Of a stretch of 64,000 nt of DNA, positions 1 to 8,660 are shown piece by piece. Under the pieces are notes generated by a model. That model was not told where the DNA came from, ran no database searches, and was given only the letters and a program-made list of their open reading frames with translations. The stretch lies in the NCBI RefSeq assembly GCF_900101345.1, contig NZ_FMUX01000011.1, forward strand, positions 1-64,000, read 5' to 3'. Position numbers and translations under genes: made by a program. Position 1 is the first letter of the stretch; each line of letters begins with the position of its first letter. The stretch is from Desulfoluna spongiiphila. Its GTDB lineage: Bacteria > Desulfobacterota > Desulfobacteria > Desulfobacterales > Desulfolunaceae.

Positions 1-310
1 GCCTTTAAAACGGCATTCATTCAAAAAGAGTTTTTAGAGCTGTTTGTTTAACTTTTTGTAACTATTCAGCTTGCCTCCGGCAGGTCGCTTTTTTGAAAAA
101 AAGCTCCGCAAAAAACGTTTCTAATGCGAAAAAATGGAAATTATTTCGGCGGAGCCTGGAAAGGCTTGCTTAAGACCTGTTTGTCAAACTTTTTAAAAGT
201 TTGGCCCCCGGCGGTGAGACTGTAGCGAAAAGAACCTCGAAAGCCGATCACCTATAACCTATTTCCTATTATCTATTACCTAAATCACCTGTTTCCCATG
301 GCTTGAAATC
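1..310. other. Gene-free left edge with one copy of the dispersed repeat
   Basis: No credible coding region is seen. Positions 58-216 hold repeat-family modules B then A, preceded by the flank GTAACTATTCAGCTT. The stretch 240-300 is AT-rich and simple (ccta-type short repeats) and leads directly to the EtfA-like gene without an obvious Shine-Dalgarno sequence. An upstream partner gene such as etfB is not present in the visible part. Confidence 0.6.
58..216. repeat. Dispersed repeat, locus 1 (modules B + A)
   Basis: It starts with the flank GTAACTATTCAG and the end GCCTCCGGCAGG. Module B follows (GGTCGCTTTTTTGAAAAAAAGC, then GCTCCGCAAAAAACG). A spacer carries the small hairpin GAGCCT..AGGC, and module A ends it (CTGTTTGTCAAAC, the palindrome AAACTTTTTAAAAGTTT, then GGCCCCCGGCGG). 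Read on the opposite strand it matches locus 3 (12846-13014) over almost its whole length, including the spacer with CGCATTAGAAACG. Confidence 0.8.
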
Positions 311-1261
311 ATGATTACACTCATCATCGACATCTCCGGCAATCACCTGCCAGCCGTCTCCATGGAGTTGGCGGCCCTGGCCCTGCGGCTGAACAAAACC
401 AATAAATCCGGCATAACGGCACTGGTGTACGGAAAAGAGGCAGCCCTTGGCGCCCGACAGTTTGCCGAAGCATCGGGGATAAAAACCCTGGGCCTGGTGT
501 GCACCCCGGAGGAGCACTCGGCCATGGCCGTGGCAACGGCTCTCAAGGACGTACTCTCCGCAGAGGCCGCCCGATACCTTCTGCTCCCCCACACCCCGTG
601 GGCCATGGAGGTAGCCCCTGCCCTTGCCGTTGTCCTGGGACTTCCCACGATCTCTTGCGTGACGGAATACGACACAGAGACGGCAACCTTTTTCCGGTCC
701 GCCGGAGGTGGCACCTCCCGCCTGCACACCAAGGCCCCCCAAGGCGGGGTGGTCACATTGCAGCCCGGGGCCATCTCCCCGGCACCGGAGGCTGATGCGC
801 CGGGGACTGTCACCGTGCGCCCCTTGCCCGTGCCCCCGGGAGCTGTCCGCATCCAATCCACATCGGCCCGGGAAAAAGGTAGCGCCGCCCTGGCAGGCGC
901 CCGGGTGGTGGTCTCCGTGGGCCGTGGGATAAAAGCCAGGGAACACCTGCCCCTGTTCCACCGGTTCGCAGACGCCCTCCCCGGGGCTGCCAAAGCATGC
1001 TCCCGCCCCCTTGTGGACATGGGCTGGATGCCCTACCCCTGCCAGGTTGGCATCACGGGCACCTCGGTCTCTGCCGATCTCTACATCGCCCTGGGCATCT
1101 CAGGCTCCACGCAGCACCTTGCAGGAATCCCCCAAAGCACGACCGTGGTCTCAGTAAACCAGGATCCCGACGCCGCCATCCATGCCGTCAGCGACCTCAT
1201 CATCGAAGCCGACCTCCTCCCCTTCATGGAGGCGACCCTGGTGCTGATGGCTGAGAAATAA
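311..1261 (+). CDS. etfA: Electron transfer flavoprotein alpha-subunit-like protein
   Basis: 316 aa, close to the usual EtfA length of about 310-330. The C-terminal half has the FAD-binding signature of EtfA: SRPLVDMGWMPY, QVGITGTSVSADLYIALGISGS, then STTVVSVNQDPDA and the end motif SDLIIEADLLPFMEA. The N-terminal half is the more variable Rossmann-like domain. EtfA with EtfB carries electrons from acyl-CoA and other dehydrogenases to a membrane quinone reductase, in the cytoplasm. Here EtfB is not adjacent in the visible sequence, and the next gene is Rnf subunit B on the other strand. The start ATG at 311 has no clear ribosome-binding site; an earlier ATG at 298 is closed by a stop after two codons. 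The family call is firm; the partner and donor are unknown. Confidence 0.85.
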   Translation: MITLIIDISGNHLPAVSMELAALALRLNKTNKSGITALVYGKEAALGARQFAEASGIKTLGLVCTPEEHSAMAVATALKDVLSAEAARYLLLPHTPWAMEVAPALAVVLGLPTISCVTEYDTETATFFRSAGGGTSRLHTKAPQGGVVTLQPGAISPAPEADAPGTVTVRPLPVPPGAVRIQSTSAREKGSAALAGARVVVSVGRGIKAREHLPLFHRFADALPGAAKACSRPLVDMGWMPYPCQVGITGTSVSADLYIALGISGSTQHLAGIPQSTTVVSVNQDPDAAIHAVSDLIIEADLLPFMEATLVLMAEK

Positions 1262-1268
1262 AAGCGAT

Positions 1269-1435
1269 GCCTCCGGCGGCGAGGTGTGCCACCTCGAAAG
1301 CAGGTTGCGAATGCGCTTTCCCCTTCGTTCCTCAGGGAAAATCACATTCGCCTTTGATTTTGATTGGCCTAAATCTATTTTTTAAAGCCTGTTTATCTAA
1401 CATTTCAAAAACTTGCCCCCCTCGAAGCCGACGCA
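1269..1435. repeat. Dispersed repeat, locus 2 (module C + degenerate A)
   Basis: It starts GCCTCCGGCGGCGAGG and forms the short hairpin GAGGTGTGCCACCTC. It then carries the module-C hairpin region GCGAATGCGC..GGGAAAATCACATTCGC and a decayed module A (CCTGTTTATCTAACATTTC). It lies directly after the etfA stop codon. Locus 11 (47221-47310) has a nearly identical module C. Confidence 0.75.
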
Positions 1436-1451
1436 AGCCCTTCCCCCAAAT

Positions 1452-1484
1452 AAAAAAGGGCACCGACCCCAAGGTCGGTACCCC
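1452..1484 (-). terminator. Rho-independent terminator after rnfB
   Basis: A GGTACCGACC..GGTCGGTGCC-type hairpin at 1458-1484 is followed on the minus strand by a run of T (1452-1457). It sits about 30 nt beyond the rnfB stop codon. Confidence 0.8.
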
Positions 1485-1512
1485 TTATTTCATGCATGTA
1501 ACGCTAAACGAA

Positions 1513-2460
1513 TCAGGCTTCGGCGTCAGCCGCTTCCTTTTTTTCCTCTTTGGGTGCTTCCACTACTTTTTCAGGTGCGGCCGCCTCGGTGGCCTTGGCC
1601 TCGACCTTGTCTTCAAGTTCGGTCATCTTTCCGGTGAGGAACTTGATGGGGGCGCCATAACCGGGGGCGATAACCCCGGGCTTGCACTGCACCTGGAGAC
1701 AGGGAGCGTCTTCACAGAACTGGCACTTGTCGTAGTCGATCTCGCAGAGGTTGTCCACCACCTTCATGGCATCGTGGGGGCAGGCTTTCACGCAGAGACG
1801 GCAACCGATACAGCCCACGTTGCAGACCTTCTTGGTCTGGCCGCCCTTCTGGCGGTTCTGGCAGCCGATGACGCTGACGGCGTTGTCGGGGACCAGGGCC
1901 ATGATGCCCCTGGGACAGGCCGTAACGCACAGACCGCACCCCACGCATTTGCCCACGTTCACCTTGGGTACGTTGAGCTCGTCGATGACAAGGGCGTCGA
2001 AGGGACAGGCGCGAACGCAGTTACCCAGACCCAGACAGCCGTATTCGCAGCCTTTTTCCCCGGCAAAGAGATTGGCAGCGGCTTCGCAGTCGTTCAAGCC
2101 GTTGTAGATGTATTTGGTGGTGCTGTTGGTTTCGGGACAGCCCTTGCAGCGGGCCACAGCCTTCACAGGCTTGATCTCCGCAGCTTTTTTTCCGGTGAGG
2201 GCGGCAATTTTCTGGGCCACCTCATTGCCCCCCGGCGTGCAGAGGTCAGGGCGCACGTTCGGGTCTTCCACCACGGCTTCGGCATACTGACCGCATCCGG
2301 CAAAGCCACAGTTGGCGCAGTTACCCGCAGGGAGAATGTCGGAGACCTCGTCAATAAGAGGGTTGGTCTCGACGGCAAGTTTTTTGTCGGCAAGGGCAAG
2401 CAGAAGGCCGATGGCAGCTCCCAGCCCACAAAGTACCAGTAAAGGAATCACAATGGTCAT
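1513..2460 (-). CDS. rnfB: Rnf complex subunit RnfB (iron-sulfur protein)
   Basis: 315 aa from the ATG at 2460, chosen because it begins the typical membrane anchor (MTIVIPLLVLCGLGAAIGLLLA) and follows TATGGGGTAGTT. A longer open frame starts at 2589, but its extra residues do not resemble the family. After the anchor comes the Fes domain (CANCGFAGCGQYAEAV) and then several ferredoxin-like clusters: CEYGCLGLGNCVRACP, CVGCGLCVTACP, CIGCRLCVKACP and a further Cys group near the C-terminus. The tail is rich in Ala, Glu and Lys. RnfB is the cytoplasm-facing subunit that takes electrons from ferredoxin in the Na+/H+-pumping Rnf complex. The gene is on the opposite strand and about 2.7 kb from rnfCDGEA, instead of at the operon end as is common. 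The call is firm. Confidence 0.93.
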   Translation of the reverse strand: MTIVIPLLVLCGLGAAIGLLLALADKKLAVETNPLIDEVSDILPAGNCANCGFAGCGQYAEAVVEDPNVRPDLCTPGGNEVAQKIAALTGKKAAEIKPVKAVARCKGCPETNSTTKYIYNGLNDCEAAANLFAGEKGCEYGCLGLGNCVRACPFDALVIDELNVPKVNVGKCVGCGLCVTACPRGIMALVPDNAVSVIGCQNRQKGGQTKKVCNVGCIGCRLCVKACPHDAMKVVDNLCEIDYDKCQFCEDAPCLQVQCKPGVIAPGYGAPIKFLTGKMTELEDKVEAKATEAAAPEKVVEAPKEEKKEAADAEA

Positions 2461-3480
2461 AACTACCCCATAAAAGGATATTAGGTGTTGGTTCCGGCAA
2501 CCACCGGGGTCGCCTCGTATCACCCGCCACACAGTCTTGATAAACGTGTCAAAAGTCAATGAGACGACGGGTCGTCCCGACCTCTTCACTCCGTAAGGTC
2601 GAGGTCACTTTACAGCTGGTTTCCCAAAATGTAAATACCTGACTTTTTACAACGATACCATTTCAGTAAATGGTGACCCGGTAAACAAGTACCGGCACAT
2701 GGAATGGCCCCGTTGCCATACAACCTGTGGCTTCACCGGGGACACACCCTGCATCGGGCTTTTCCGGCCACCCCTTTCCACGGACGGGTTCGTGACCCGT
2801 CGTTGTCCCCTACTTCATACAAAAATTATGCCACTTTTTCAAATGCATCTTTTTTCCCACGGGGCACCCGGGGCCACCCAACGCTTGAAAATCCCATCTC
2901 TTTTGGCCGCACAGGCCTCGCCATTTTCCAAAAATCCGTACAGCCCCACCCACGCATCCGGTATTTCGGACACCCTGGGGACATCGGGCCGTCGCCTCCC
3001 CCTGAAATAGTTGGGAAAATTTTTGTGCGCCACCTGGCACGCATGTTGTAACGTTCTTTCGTTGCCTGCATTGGCACCGAACCCGCATCGTCCCGGCCCC
3101 TTGTCTGGAGAAACGAAAACCATCCCCCCGTTTTTCATTCTCCAGACCAGTCTCGGCCGCGGTTGACGATGCGGGTTTTTTAATTACCCCCCATGGCCCG
3201 AAGGGTGAGATAATCGAGCAGAAAGCGGTGAATTCCATTTGCGTTTTTGAAGCGTCTCAATCTCTCCCAGTAACACCCTGTCATGATCTCTTATTGCTTC
3301 GGACTGATCGTTTTTACATGAACTATCCGGAAGAGCCCTTCTCGCCACACACCGTTCTTTTGCCGGCACCCGATGCCGAAGGGACCGGGCCTTTGATTTT
3401 TATGCGGGCATCTTATATGGTGCCACTGGCCCCCTGAAAAGAGGCAGGCCGGATTGAACCTCTCACACCAAGGACACACC
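2461..3480. other. 1 kb gene-free stretch between rnfB and the RseC-like gene
   Basis: Several short open frames exist on both strands, but none gives a recognisable protein and none has a good ribosome-binding site. It must contain the divergent promoters for rnfB (minus) and the RseC-like gene (plus); I could not assign -35/-10 boxes with confidence. No member of the dispersed repeat family is present. Confidence 0.5.
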
Positions 3481-3924
3481 ATGAGACAAGAAGAAGGCAT
3501 CATCATTAAAAAAGCATCCCACGGCCGCGCCTGGGTGGAAACCGTCCGCACCTCCGCCTGCGAGGGCTGCGCCTCCAAGGGCTCCTGCCATGCCTCCGGA
3601 AAATCCATGGAAGTCTGTGCCATCAACGATGCAGGGGCCGACATCGGTGACCGTGTCCTGGTCTCCATCGGCACGGGCACCCTCATCAAGATGTCACTTC
3701 TTGCGTACATCTTCCCGGTGTTTGCCCTCATGGCAGGGGCTGCTGCGGGAAACACCCTGGGACCGGGCCACGGGATAAACCCCTCCCTTGCCGCCGGAAT
3801 CGGCGGATTCGGCGCCCTGGCCGTCTCCTTTGTCATCATTCGCCTCTTCGAAGGAAAAATTGCCCAGGGCGAAACCTACACCCCACGCATTACTCGCATT
3901 CTTCCCGGCGCTCCCCTGGCCTGA
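3481..3924 (+). CDS. rseC: RseC/MucC-like membrane protein
   Basis: 147 aa. The start ATG at 3481 follows AAGGACACACC; an upstream in-frame ATG (3454) has no such site. The N-terminal cytoplasmic part has the family Cys motif SACEGCASKGSCHASG. Two membrane segments follow (about residues 60-85 and 92-112), then a short charged tail. In Escherichia coli, RseC acts with RsxABCDGE (Rnf) to keep SoxR reduced, and RseC-like proteins are often found near rnf genes. Its position between rnfB and rnfCDGEA fits an Rnf-associated role. The four Cys could bind a metal cluster, which is inference. Function in a sulfate reducer is unknown. Confidence 0.82.
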   Translation: MRQEEGIIIKKASHGRAWVETVRTSACEGCASKGSCHASGKSMEVCAINDAGADIGDRVLVSIGTGTLIKMSLLAYIFPVFALMAGAAAGNTLGPGHGINPSLAAGIGGFGALAVSFVIIRLFEGKIAQGETYTPRITRILPGAPLA

Positions 3925-4677
3925 GGACGGTCCTATCTCATCGATAATGCCCCTTTCAGGGAACGTTTTTCAAAAAGGGGCGCTCTCTTTTTTCTGGAAT
4001 TGCTCCTGTAAATGAGACCTTTTTTGTCCTGATTTGCGGAGTCAATCCACTGTCAATTGCAGCTTTCCGGCAACCCGGAGCAAAAATCCCCCCCTGCCTT
4101 GTCAAATCCATCGCTACACAATAAGAAGGTTTTCTGGTACAGTTCTTGCGATTAATTGCTCGATGATTTTTCACCTGGCCCAAGGGTGTGCCCGGTTTCT
4201 ACATAGATTCACAGTGGTTCCCCCAGGACGGCCAAAAAACAGGGATTTCTCAAGCTTGTGGAGCGACACGGAACGGCTGCCCCATTTTTTTACGGGCATG
4301 CCAAACCGGACCAAGGCGTCATCACATGAAGGGGGACAGTCAGGAAATCGGGAACAGGAACGTCGCATATACGTACGTTGCGGCCATCTTGGTCACGATA
4401 CGTGACATCGGTCAGCTATCCGACCGGTGTTTCAGGACAACCGCCTTGGCGTTGTGCGCCATGGATTCCCATGGCCCTTCCGCTTGACGCTGCCTTGAGA
4501 AACACACTCACTATTTAACCACCCAGGACTTTATTGGAAGAACGGATGCAACACCCGTCGACATGCCGGAGGGTTTTGCACATGGGCGCCGGGCTCCGGC
4601 TCGCCCATGGCCGAAAAACCAAGGGGCTCACGCCTTCCACCAAGACCTGCAAGGATGAGAGAGGAAGTTGACTTAGG
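3925..4677. other. Gene-free stretch upstream of the rnf operon
   Basis: No convincing gene. A hairpin at 3949-3981 (GCCCCTTT..AAAGGGGC), followed seven bases later by a T run, may end the RseC-like transcript. The rest presumably holds the promoter of the cytochrome-rnf operon; I see no clear consensus boxes. Open frames here (for example around 4034-4405 and 4188-4487) read as non-protein-like sequence. Confidence 0.5.
3949..3993 (+). terminator. Possible terminator after the RseC-like gene
   Basis: An 8-bp stem (GCCCCTTT/AAAGGGGC) has a long 17-base loop, and TTTTTT starts seven bases after the stem. The structure is imperfect, so this is only a candidate. Confidence 0.4.
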
Positions 4678-5058
4678 ATGCGCCCAGAAAACGAGAGGAA
4701 ACTGGCCGTAATACTGGGATTGGTTCTGCTGGCGACGGCGGCGCTGTGTTACACGGTGCTGAAGCCTGATGCGCCGGAAGAACCGGTTCGTATGCTCTTC
4801 AAGGGAAGCGCGGGGGATGTGCTTTTTACCCACCAGATCCATGTCAATGAGTACGACACGGACTGCGCTTCATGTCACCACAACCTGGATGACGGTGATG
4901 AAGAGTACAACTGCAGCGAATGCCATGAGCCCGGCGCGTCGGAAGACGACGATGTGATGGGTCGAACCGACGCTATACACGCCCAGTGTATCGGTTGCCA
5001 TGAAGAGATGGAGGCCGGCCCCACCGAGTGCGCGTCATGCCATGCCACGCCAAAGTAA
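4678..5058 (+). CDS. Membrane-anchored tetrahaem cytochrome c, Rnf-associated
   Basis: 126 aa with four CXXCH haem-c motifs (CASCH, CSECH, CIGCH, CASCH) and extra His residues that could be distal ligands (HQIH, CHH). This fits the class III (cytochrome c3/c7-like) fold. Residues 8-27 form one hydrophobic segment, so the haem domain should sit in the periplasm attached to the inner membrane. The gene is first in the rnfCDGEA operon, 130 nt before rnfC. In several sulfate reducers a multihaem cytochrome encoded at the head of the rnf operon links the Rnf complex to the periplasmic cytochrome c pool. The same role is inferred here. The domain call is firm; the exact partner is inference. Confidence 0.9.
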   Translation: MRPENERKLAVILGLVLLATAALCYTVLKPDAPEEPVRMLFKGSAGDVLFTHQIHVNEYDTDCASCHHNLDDGDEEYNCSECHEPGASEDDDVMGRTDAIHAQCIGCHEEMEAGPTECASCHATPK

Positions 5059-5188
5059 AGGGCCAATTCGTCATGTGATGATGCCACGACCCAAGCCTTG
5101 ACGGACCGGCCTGCGAGCACACGGCCGCCTCAGGCGGGTGGACACATCAACAAAACACCATCACAACATAGGGACTGAGACTACTACA

Positions 5189-6493
5189 ATGATACGACGA
5201 TCGTTTTTCGGCTACCTGGCGGCAAAACTGCCCTACGAGACGGTGCAGGGCGGACTTCCCGACCCCGTGGACACCGGTCTTCCCGGGGAAGTCACCCTCC
5301 AGATTCAGGTGGGTGCCGATCAGAAAAGCCTCGTGGATAAAAAGAAAACCATCCTGAAAAAAGGGGTGGAGGTTCAACGAGGAGCCCTCTACGGACTGTT
5401 TGATGAAGAGAAAAAAGACCTGACCGTGCCCGTCTCCGGCACCGTCACCAGCGCGGAAACCCGTACCGGAAACTACGGACGGCACTTCGCCCTGATCAAC
5501 ATCGCCACAAGCGAAGAGGGGGAGGCCTCCCCCGTATTCGCCGAGGCCCTGGATCAGGACCCCAAAGGCGAGGCGAGCCTCACCTGCCTGTCCCATCTCC
5601 CCGGCTGCCCGCCCTTCACCCGGCTTGCGGACGAGGGCATCCACACCGTGATATTAAGCGCCATGGAGAAGGACCTCTTCACCAACGTGAACCAGTACGC
5701 CCTGCAGGCGCGGAAAGCCGACTTCAAGCGCGGTGCGGACTTTATCAAAGAGCTGGCCCCCAAGGCCCGCGTGGTTCTGGTCCTGCCCAGGTACCTGGAA
5801 GCCGAGGCCGGAGACACCGGCTGCGAAACCGTCGGGGTAAAAAACCTCTACCCCAACGGCAACCCCGCCCTTTTGGCCGCGCGCCTTTCCGGCACCCCCA
5901 TTGAGGCAGGAAAAACCCTGGAAGAATCCGGCTTCCTTCTCTTCAGCGCCGAATCTGTGGCAGCTGCCGGAAAGGCCCTTCGCACCCGCAGCATTCCCCA
6001 GGAAAAACTCGTCAGCCTCACCCTCAAGGACAAACAGACCAAGCTGGTGAATGCCCGCATCGGTACTCCCATTGCTCGAATCTTTGAGGCGGTGGGAGAG
6101 ACCCTTGTCAAGCGGGACCACCTCATCGTGGGCGGCCCCCTCACCGGCATGTCGGTCTACACCCCGGAGTTCCCCGTGGACCCCGACACCGACGCCATCC
6201 TCTGCTACGGCCCGGATAACATGCCGCGCCTCACCGACACCTACTGCATCAACTGCGGCAAGTGCGTGCGCGTCTGTCCGGCCAACATCCCGGTAAACCT
6301 TCTTATCCGCATGCTGGAAAACGGCCTCTACGAAGAGGCAGTGGAAAAGTACGACCTCGACGCCTGTGTGGAATGCGGCCTCTGCAGCTTCATCTGCGTG
6401 GCCAAGATGCCTCTGTTCCAGCAGATCATGCTGGCACGGCACACCCTTGCCGAGAGTAAAAAGAGTGCTGAAACGGGAGGCTCCAATGACTGA
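5189..6493 (+). CDS. rnfC: Rnf complex subunit RnfC
   Basis: 434 aa from the ATG at 5189; an in-frame ATG at 5138 is upstream but the RnfC-like sequence begins with MIRRSFFGYLAAKLPYE. It has the NADH/FMN-binding core of the Nqo1-like family and, near the C-terminus, two [4Fe-4S] motifs (CINCGKCVRVCPANIP and CVECGLCSFIC). RnfC is the cytoplasmic peripheral subunit where NAD+ is reduced. It lacks the long Ala/Lys-rich C-terminal extension seen in gammaproteobacterial RnfC. The stop overlaps the start of rnfD by 8 nt, which indicates translational coupling. Confidence 0.94.
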   Translation: MIRRSFFGYLAAKLPYETVQGGLPDPVDTGLPGEVTLQIQVGADQKSLVDKKKTILKKGVEVQRGALYGLFDEEKKDLTVPVSGTVTSAETRTGNYGRHFALINIATSEEGEASPVFAEALDQDPKGEASLTCLSHLPGCPPFTRLADEGIHTVILSAMEKDLFTNVNQYALQARKADFKRGADFIKELAPKARVVLVLPRYLEAEAGDTGCETVGVKNLYPNGNPALLAARLSGTPIEAGKTLEESGFLLFSAESVAAAGKALRTRSIPQEKLVSLTLKDKQTKLVNARIGTPIARIFEAVGETLVKRDHLIVGGPLTGMSVYTPEFPVDPDTDAILCYGPDNMPRLTDTYCINCGKCVRVCPANIPVNLLIRMLENGLYEEAVEKYDLDACVECGLCSFICVAKMPLFQQIMLARHTLAESKKSAETGGSND

Positions 6494-7442
6494 TTCGACC
6501 AAACTGATTGTATCCCATGCGCCCTTTTACAGGGACGCCTGCACCGTCATGAAGCGCAGCTACCTCATCATGGCCGCAGCCCTTGTGGCCCTGATCCCCG
6601 GCTGGGTGATGTTCGGGGCCCCTGCCGTGGGCGTCTCCGCCCTGGCCGTTGCCTCGGCCCTCTTCTGGGAGCTCATCGCCAACACCCTCATGAAGCAGCA
6701 GCCCACCGTCGGAGACGGCAACGCGGCCATGGTCGGCCTCATCCTCTCCATGCTGCTGCCCGCAACAGCCCCCTGGTGGATGGTCATCACCGGCACCTTT
6801 GTGGCTGTCATCATGGGCAAGGTGGCCTTCGGCGGCATCGGGGGCAACCCCTTCTGCCCGCCCGCCCTTTCGGCGGCGGTCCTCACCGTCTCCTGGCCCT
6901 CCCTCATGAACTTCAACGGCATGCTCGTGGATTACGACATGCTGTGGACCATGGTGGACCCCCTGGTCAACGTGAAGTTCTTCGGCGCTGAAATGGCCGA
7001 CCTCTACGCCCCCATGGAGCTCCTCATGGGCCACCAGGCCGGAGGCATCGGGGCGGTCTGCGGTGCCGGGCTCATCGCCGGCGGCATCTTCCTGATGATC
7101 CGCGGCATCAACCGCTGGGAGGTCTCCCTCTCCTTTCTGGCGGGCGCCTTTATCAGCGCCTGGCTCTTCAACATGAGCAACCCGGACCTTTACGCGGGGC
7201 CTGTTTTCCATCTCCTCAGCGGTTACACGCTGGTGGCCGCCTTCTTCCTGGCCACGGAAGACGCCTCCTCTCCGGTAAACGTCATCCCCATGCTGATCTA
7301 CGGCTTCGGGGGCGGGGTTCTCACCGTGCTGATCAGAAACAAGGGTGCCTGGGTGGATGGAGCCCTGTTTGCCGTGCTTCTTATGAACCTGGCAAACCCC
7401 ATCCTCGACATGATCCGACCGAAAGCTTTGGGAAAGGTGTAA
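6486..7442 (+). CDS. rnfD: Rnf complex subunit RnfD
   Basis: 318 aa, a polytopic inner-membrane protein of the NqrB/RnfD family. The start at 6486 follows GGGAGG inside the end of rnfC. Many hydrophobic segments are visible. The region GDGNAAMVGLILSMLLPATAPWWM and the later FLATEDASSPV correspond to conserved parts of the family; in RnfD a Thr/Ser of such a loop carries a covalent FMN. The gene lies between rnfC and rnfG with almost no spacing, as in other rnf operons. Confidence 0.93.
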   Translation: MTDSTKLIVSHAPFYRDACTVMKRSYLIMAAALVALIPGWVMFGAPAVGVSALAVASALFWELIANTLMKQQPTVGDGNAAMVGLILSMLLPATAPWWMVITGTFVAVIMGKVAFGGIGGNPFCPPALSAAVLTVSWPSLMNFNGMLVDYDMLWTMVDPLVNVKFFGAEMADLYAPMELLMGHQAGGIGAVCGAGLIAGGIFLMIRGINRWEVSLSFLAGAFISAWLFNMSNPDLYAGPVFHLLSGYTLVAAFFLATEDASSPVNVIPMLIYGFGGGVLTVLIRNKGAWVDGALFAVLLMNLANPILDMIRPKALGKV

Positions 7443-7443
7443 A

Positions 7444-8049
7444 ATGAACGACATGTTTAAGATGGTACTGGTTCTTGCCGTCCTCACCTCCGTCTCGGGC
7501 GGGGTGCTGGCCGGGGTTCGAACCCTGACGATGGACCGCATCGAGTACCAGCAGCTCAAATTTCAAAAGGAACCGGTCATCCGAAACATCCTTGCGGATG
7601 CGGAAAATGACCCCATGGCCGATCGTTTCAAGGTCAAAGACGGTGAGGTGTCCCACACCATCTTCCCCGGCAGGATCGGCGATCAGAAAATTGTAACCCT
7701 TGAAGCCTTCGGCAAAGGATTCTCAGGGCCCGTCGGGCTCCTGGTGGCCTTTGATATCGAAAGCGACACCATCGTCGGCAGCGGGGTCACCATCTCCACC
7801 GAGACCCCCGGATTCGGCTCCAAGGCCAAGGAGGACCCCTCCTTTGTGGCCCAGTTTGAAGGAACCGGCATCGACCAGACCGCCTCGGTCAGCAAGGACG
7901 GCGGTGACATCGACGCCATCTCCGGAGCCACCATCACCAGCCGTGCCGTCTGCGTGGCCGTGAATGAAGCCAACGCAATCTACACGCGCCTGAAGCCGGA
8001 ACTGGTAAAAAGCATGGACAACCTCGCGTCTGAAGGAGGGACCAACTGA
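7444..8049 (+). CDS. rnfG: Rnf complex subunit RnfG (covalent FMN protein)
   Basis: 201 aa with one N-terminal membrane segment (about residues 5-24) and a periplasmic FMN-binding domain. The flavinylation motif SGATITS is present at about residues 160-166; its Thr is the expected site of covalent FMN attachment by ApbE. GVTISTETPGFGSK is the other conserved family segment. RnfG passes electrons in the membrane arm of Rnf and is the likely contact for the operon's cytochrome c (inference). Its stop codon TGA shares a base with the rnfE start. Confidence 0.94.
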   Translation: MNDMFKMVLVLAVLTSVSGGVLAGVRTLTMDRIEYQQLKFQKEPVIRNILADAENDPMADRFKVKDGEVSHTIFPGRIGDQKIVTLEAFGKGFSGPVGLLVAFDIESDTIVGSGVTISTETPGFGSKAKEDPSFVAQFEGTGIDQTASVSKDGGDIDAISGATITSRAVCVAVNEANAIYTRLKPELVKSMDNLASEGGTN

Positions 8050-8642
8050 TGGCCAAATCATTATCCCAGGAGTTCGTTAAGGGTCTTTGGGAAGAGATCC
8101 CCCCATTTCGCCTGGTGCTCGGCCTCTGCCCGGTCCTGGCCGTCACCCGGTCCGTGGAAAACGGCATCGGCATGGGCGTCGCCACCACCTTCGTGCTGGT
8201 CTGCTCCAACATCCTTATCTCCATGCTGCGGAACATCATCCCGTCGAAGATCCGCATCGCCTGCTTTATCACCATCATCGCCACCTTCGTCACCGTGGTG
8301 GAGTTTCTCATGCAGGCCTTCTCCTACCCCCTCTACCTGAAGCTGGGGATCTTTATTCCCCTGATCGTGGTCAACTGTATCGTTCTGGGCCGGGCCGAAG
8401 CCTTTGCCTGCAAGAACGATGTCGCCCACTCCCTGGCCGACGGCCTGGGCATCGGCCTGGGCTTCACCCTCTCCCTGGCGGTGCTCGGCACCTTCCGTGA
8501 GGTGCTCGGTGCAGGGACCTTTCTGGGGCACAGCGTTTTCGGAGATGCCTTTCAACCCTTCACCTTCATGGTTGAGGCCCCCGGCGCGTTCATCGGGCTG
8601 GGCATTCTCCTCTGCCTCATGAACATCGCATCGTCGAAATAG
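8049..8642 (+). CDS. rnfE: Rnf complex subunit RnfE
   Basis: 197 aa, a membrane protein of the NqrDE/RnfAE family with six predicted segments. It starts at the ATG overlapping the rnfG stop by one base. Family signatures include PPFRLVLGLCPVLAVT and the conserved Cys in LGLCP and VNCIVLGRAEAFA. RnfE pairs with RnfA as inverted homologous subunits binding an intramembrane Fe-S centre through such cysteines. Confidence 0.93.
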   Translation: MAKSLSQEFVKGLWEEIPPFRLVLGLCPVLAVTRSVENGIGMGVATTFVLVCSNILISMLRNIIPSKIRIACFITIIATFVTVVEFLMQAFSYPLYLKLGIFIPLIVVNCIVLGRAEAFACKNDVAHSLADGLGIGLGFTLSLAVLGTFREVLGAGTFLGHSVFGDAFQPFTFMVEAPGAFIGLGILLCLMNIASSK

Positions 8643-8660
8643 AAAGGAGGGCGACACACC

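Noticed and set aside
1267..2442. 391-codon plus-strand frame across rnfB
   Set aside because: Its first part is a repeat copy and the rest is the mirror of rnfB, which has clear iron-sulfur motifs and a terminator on the minus strand.
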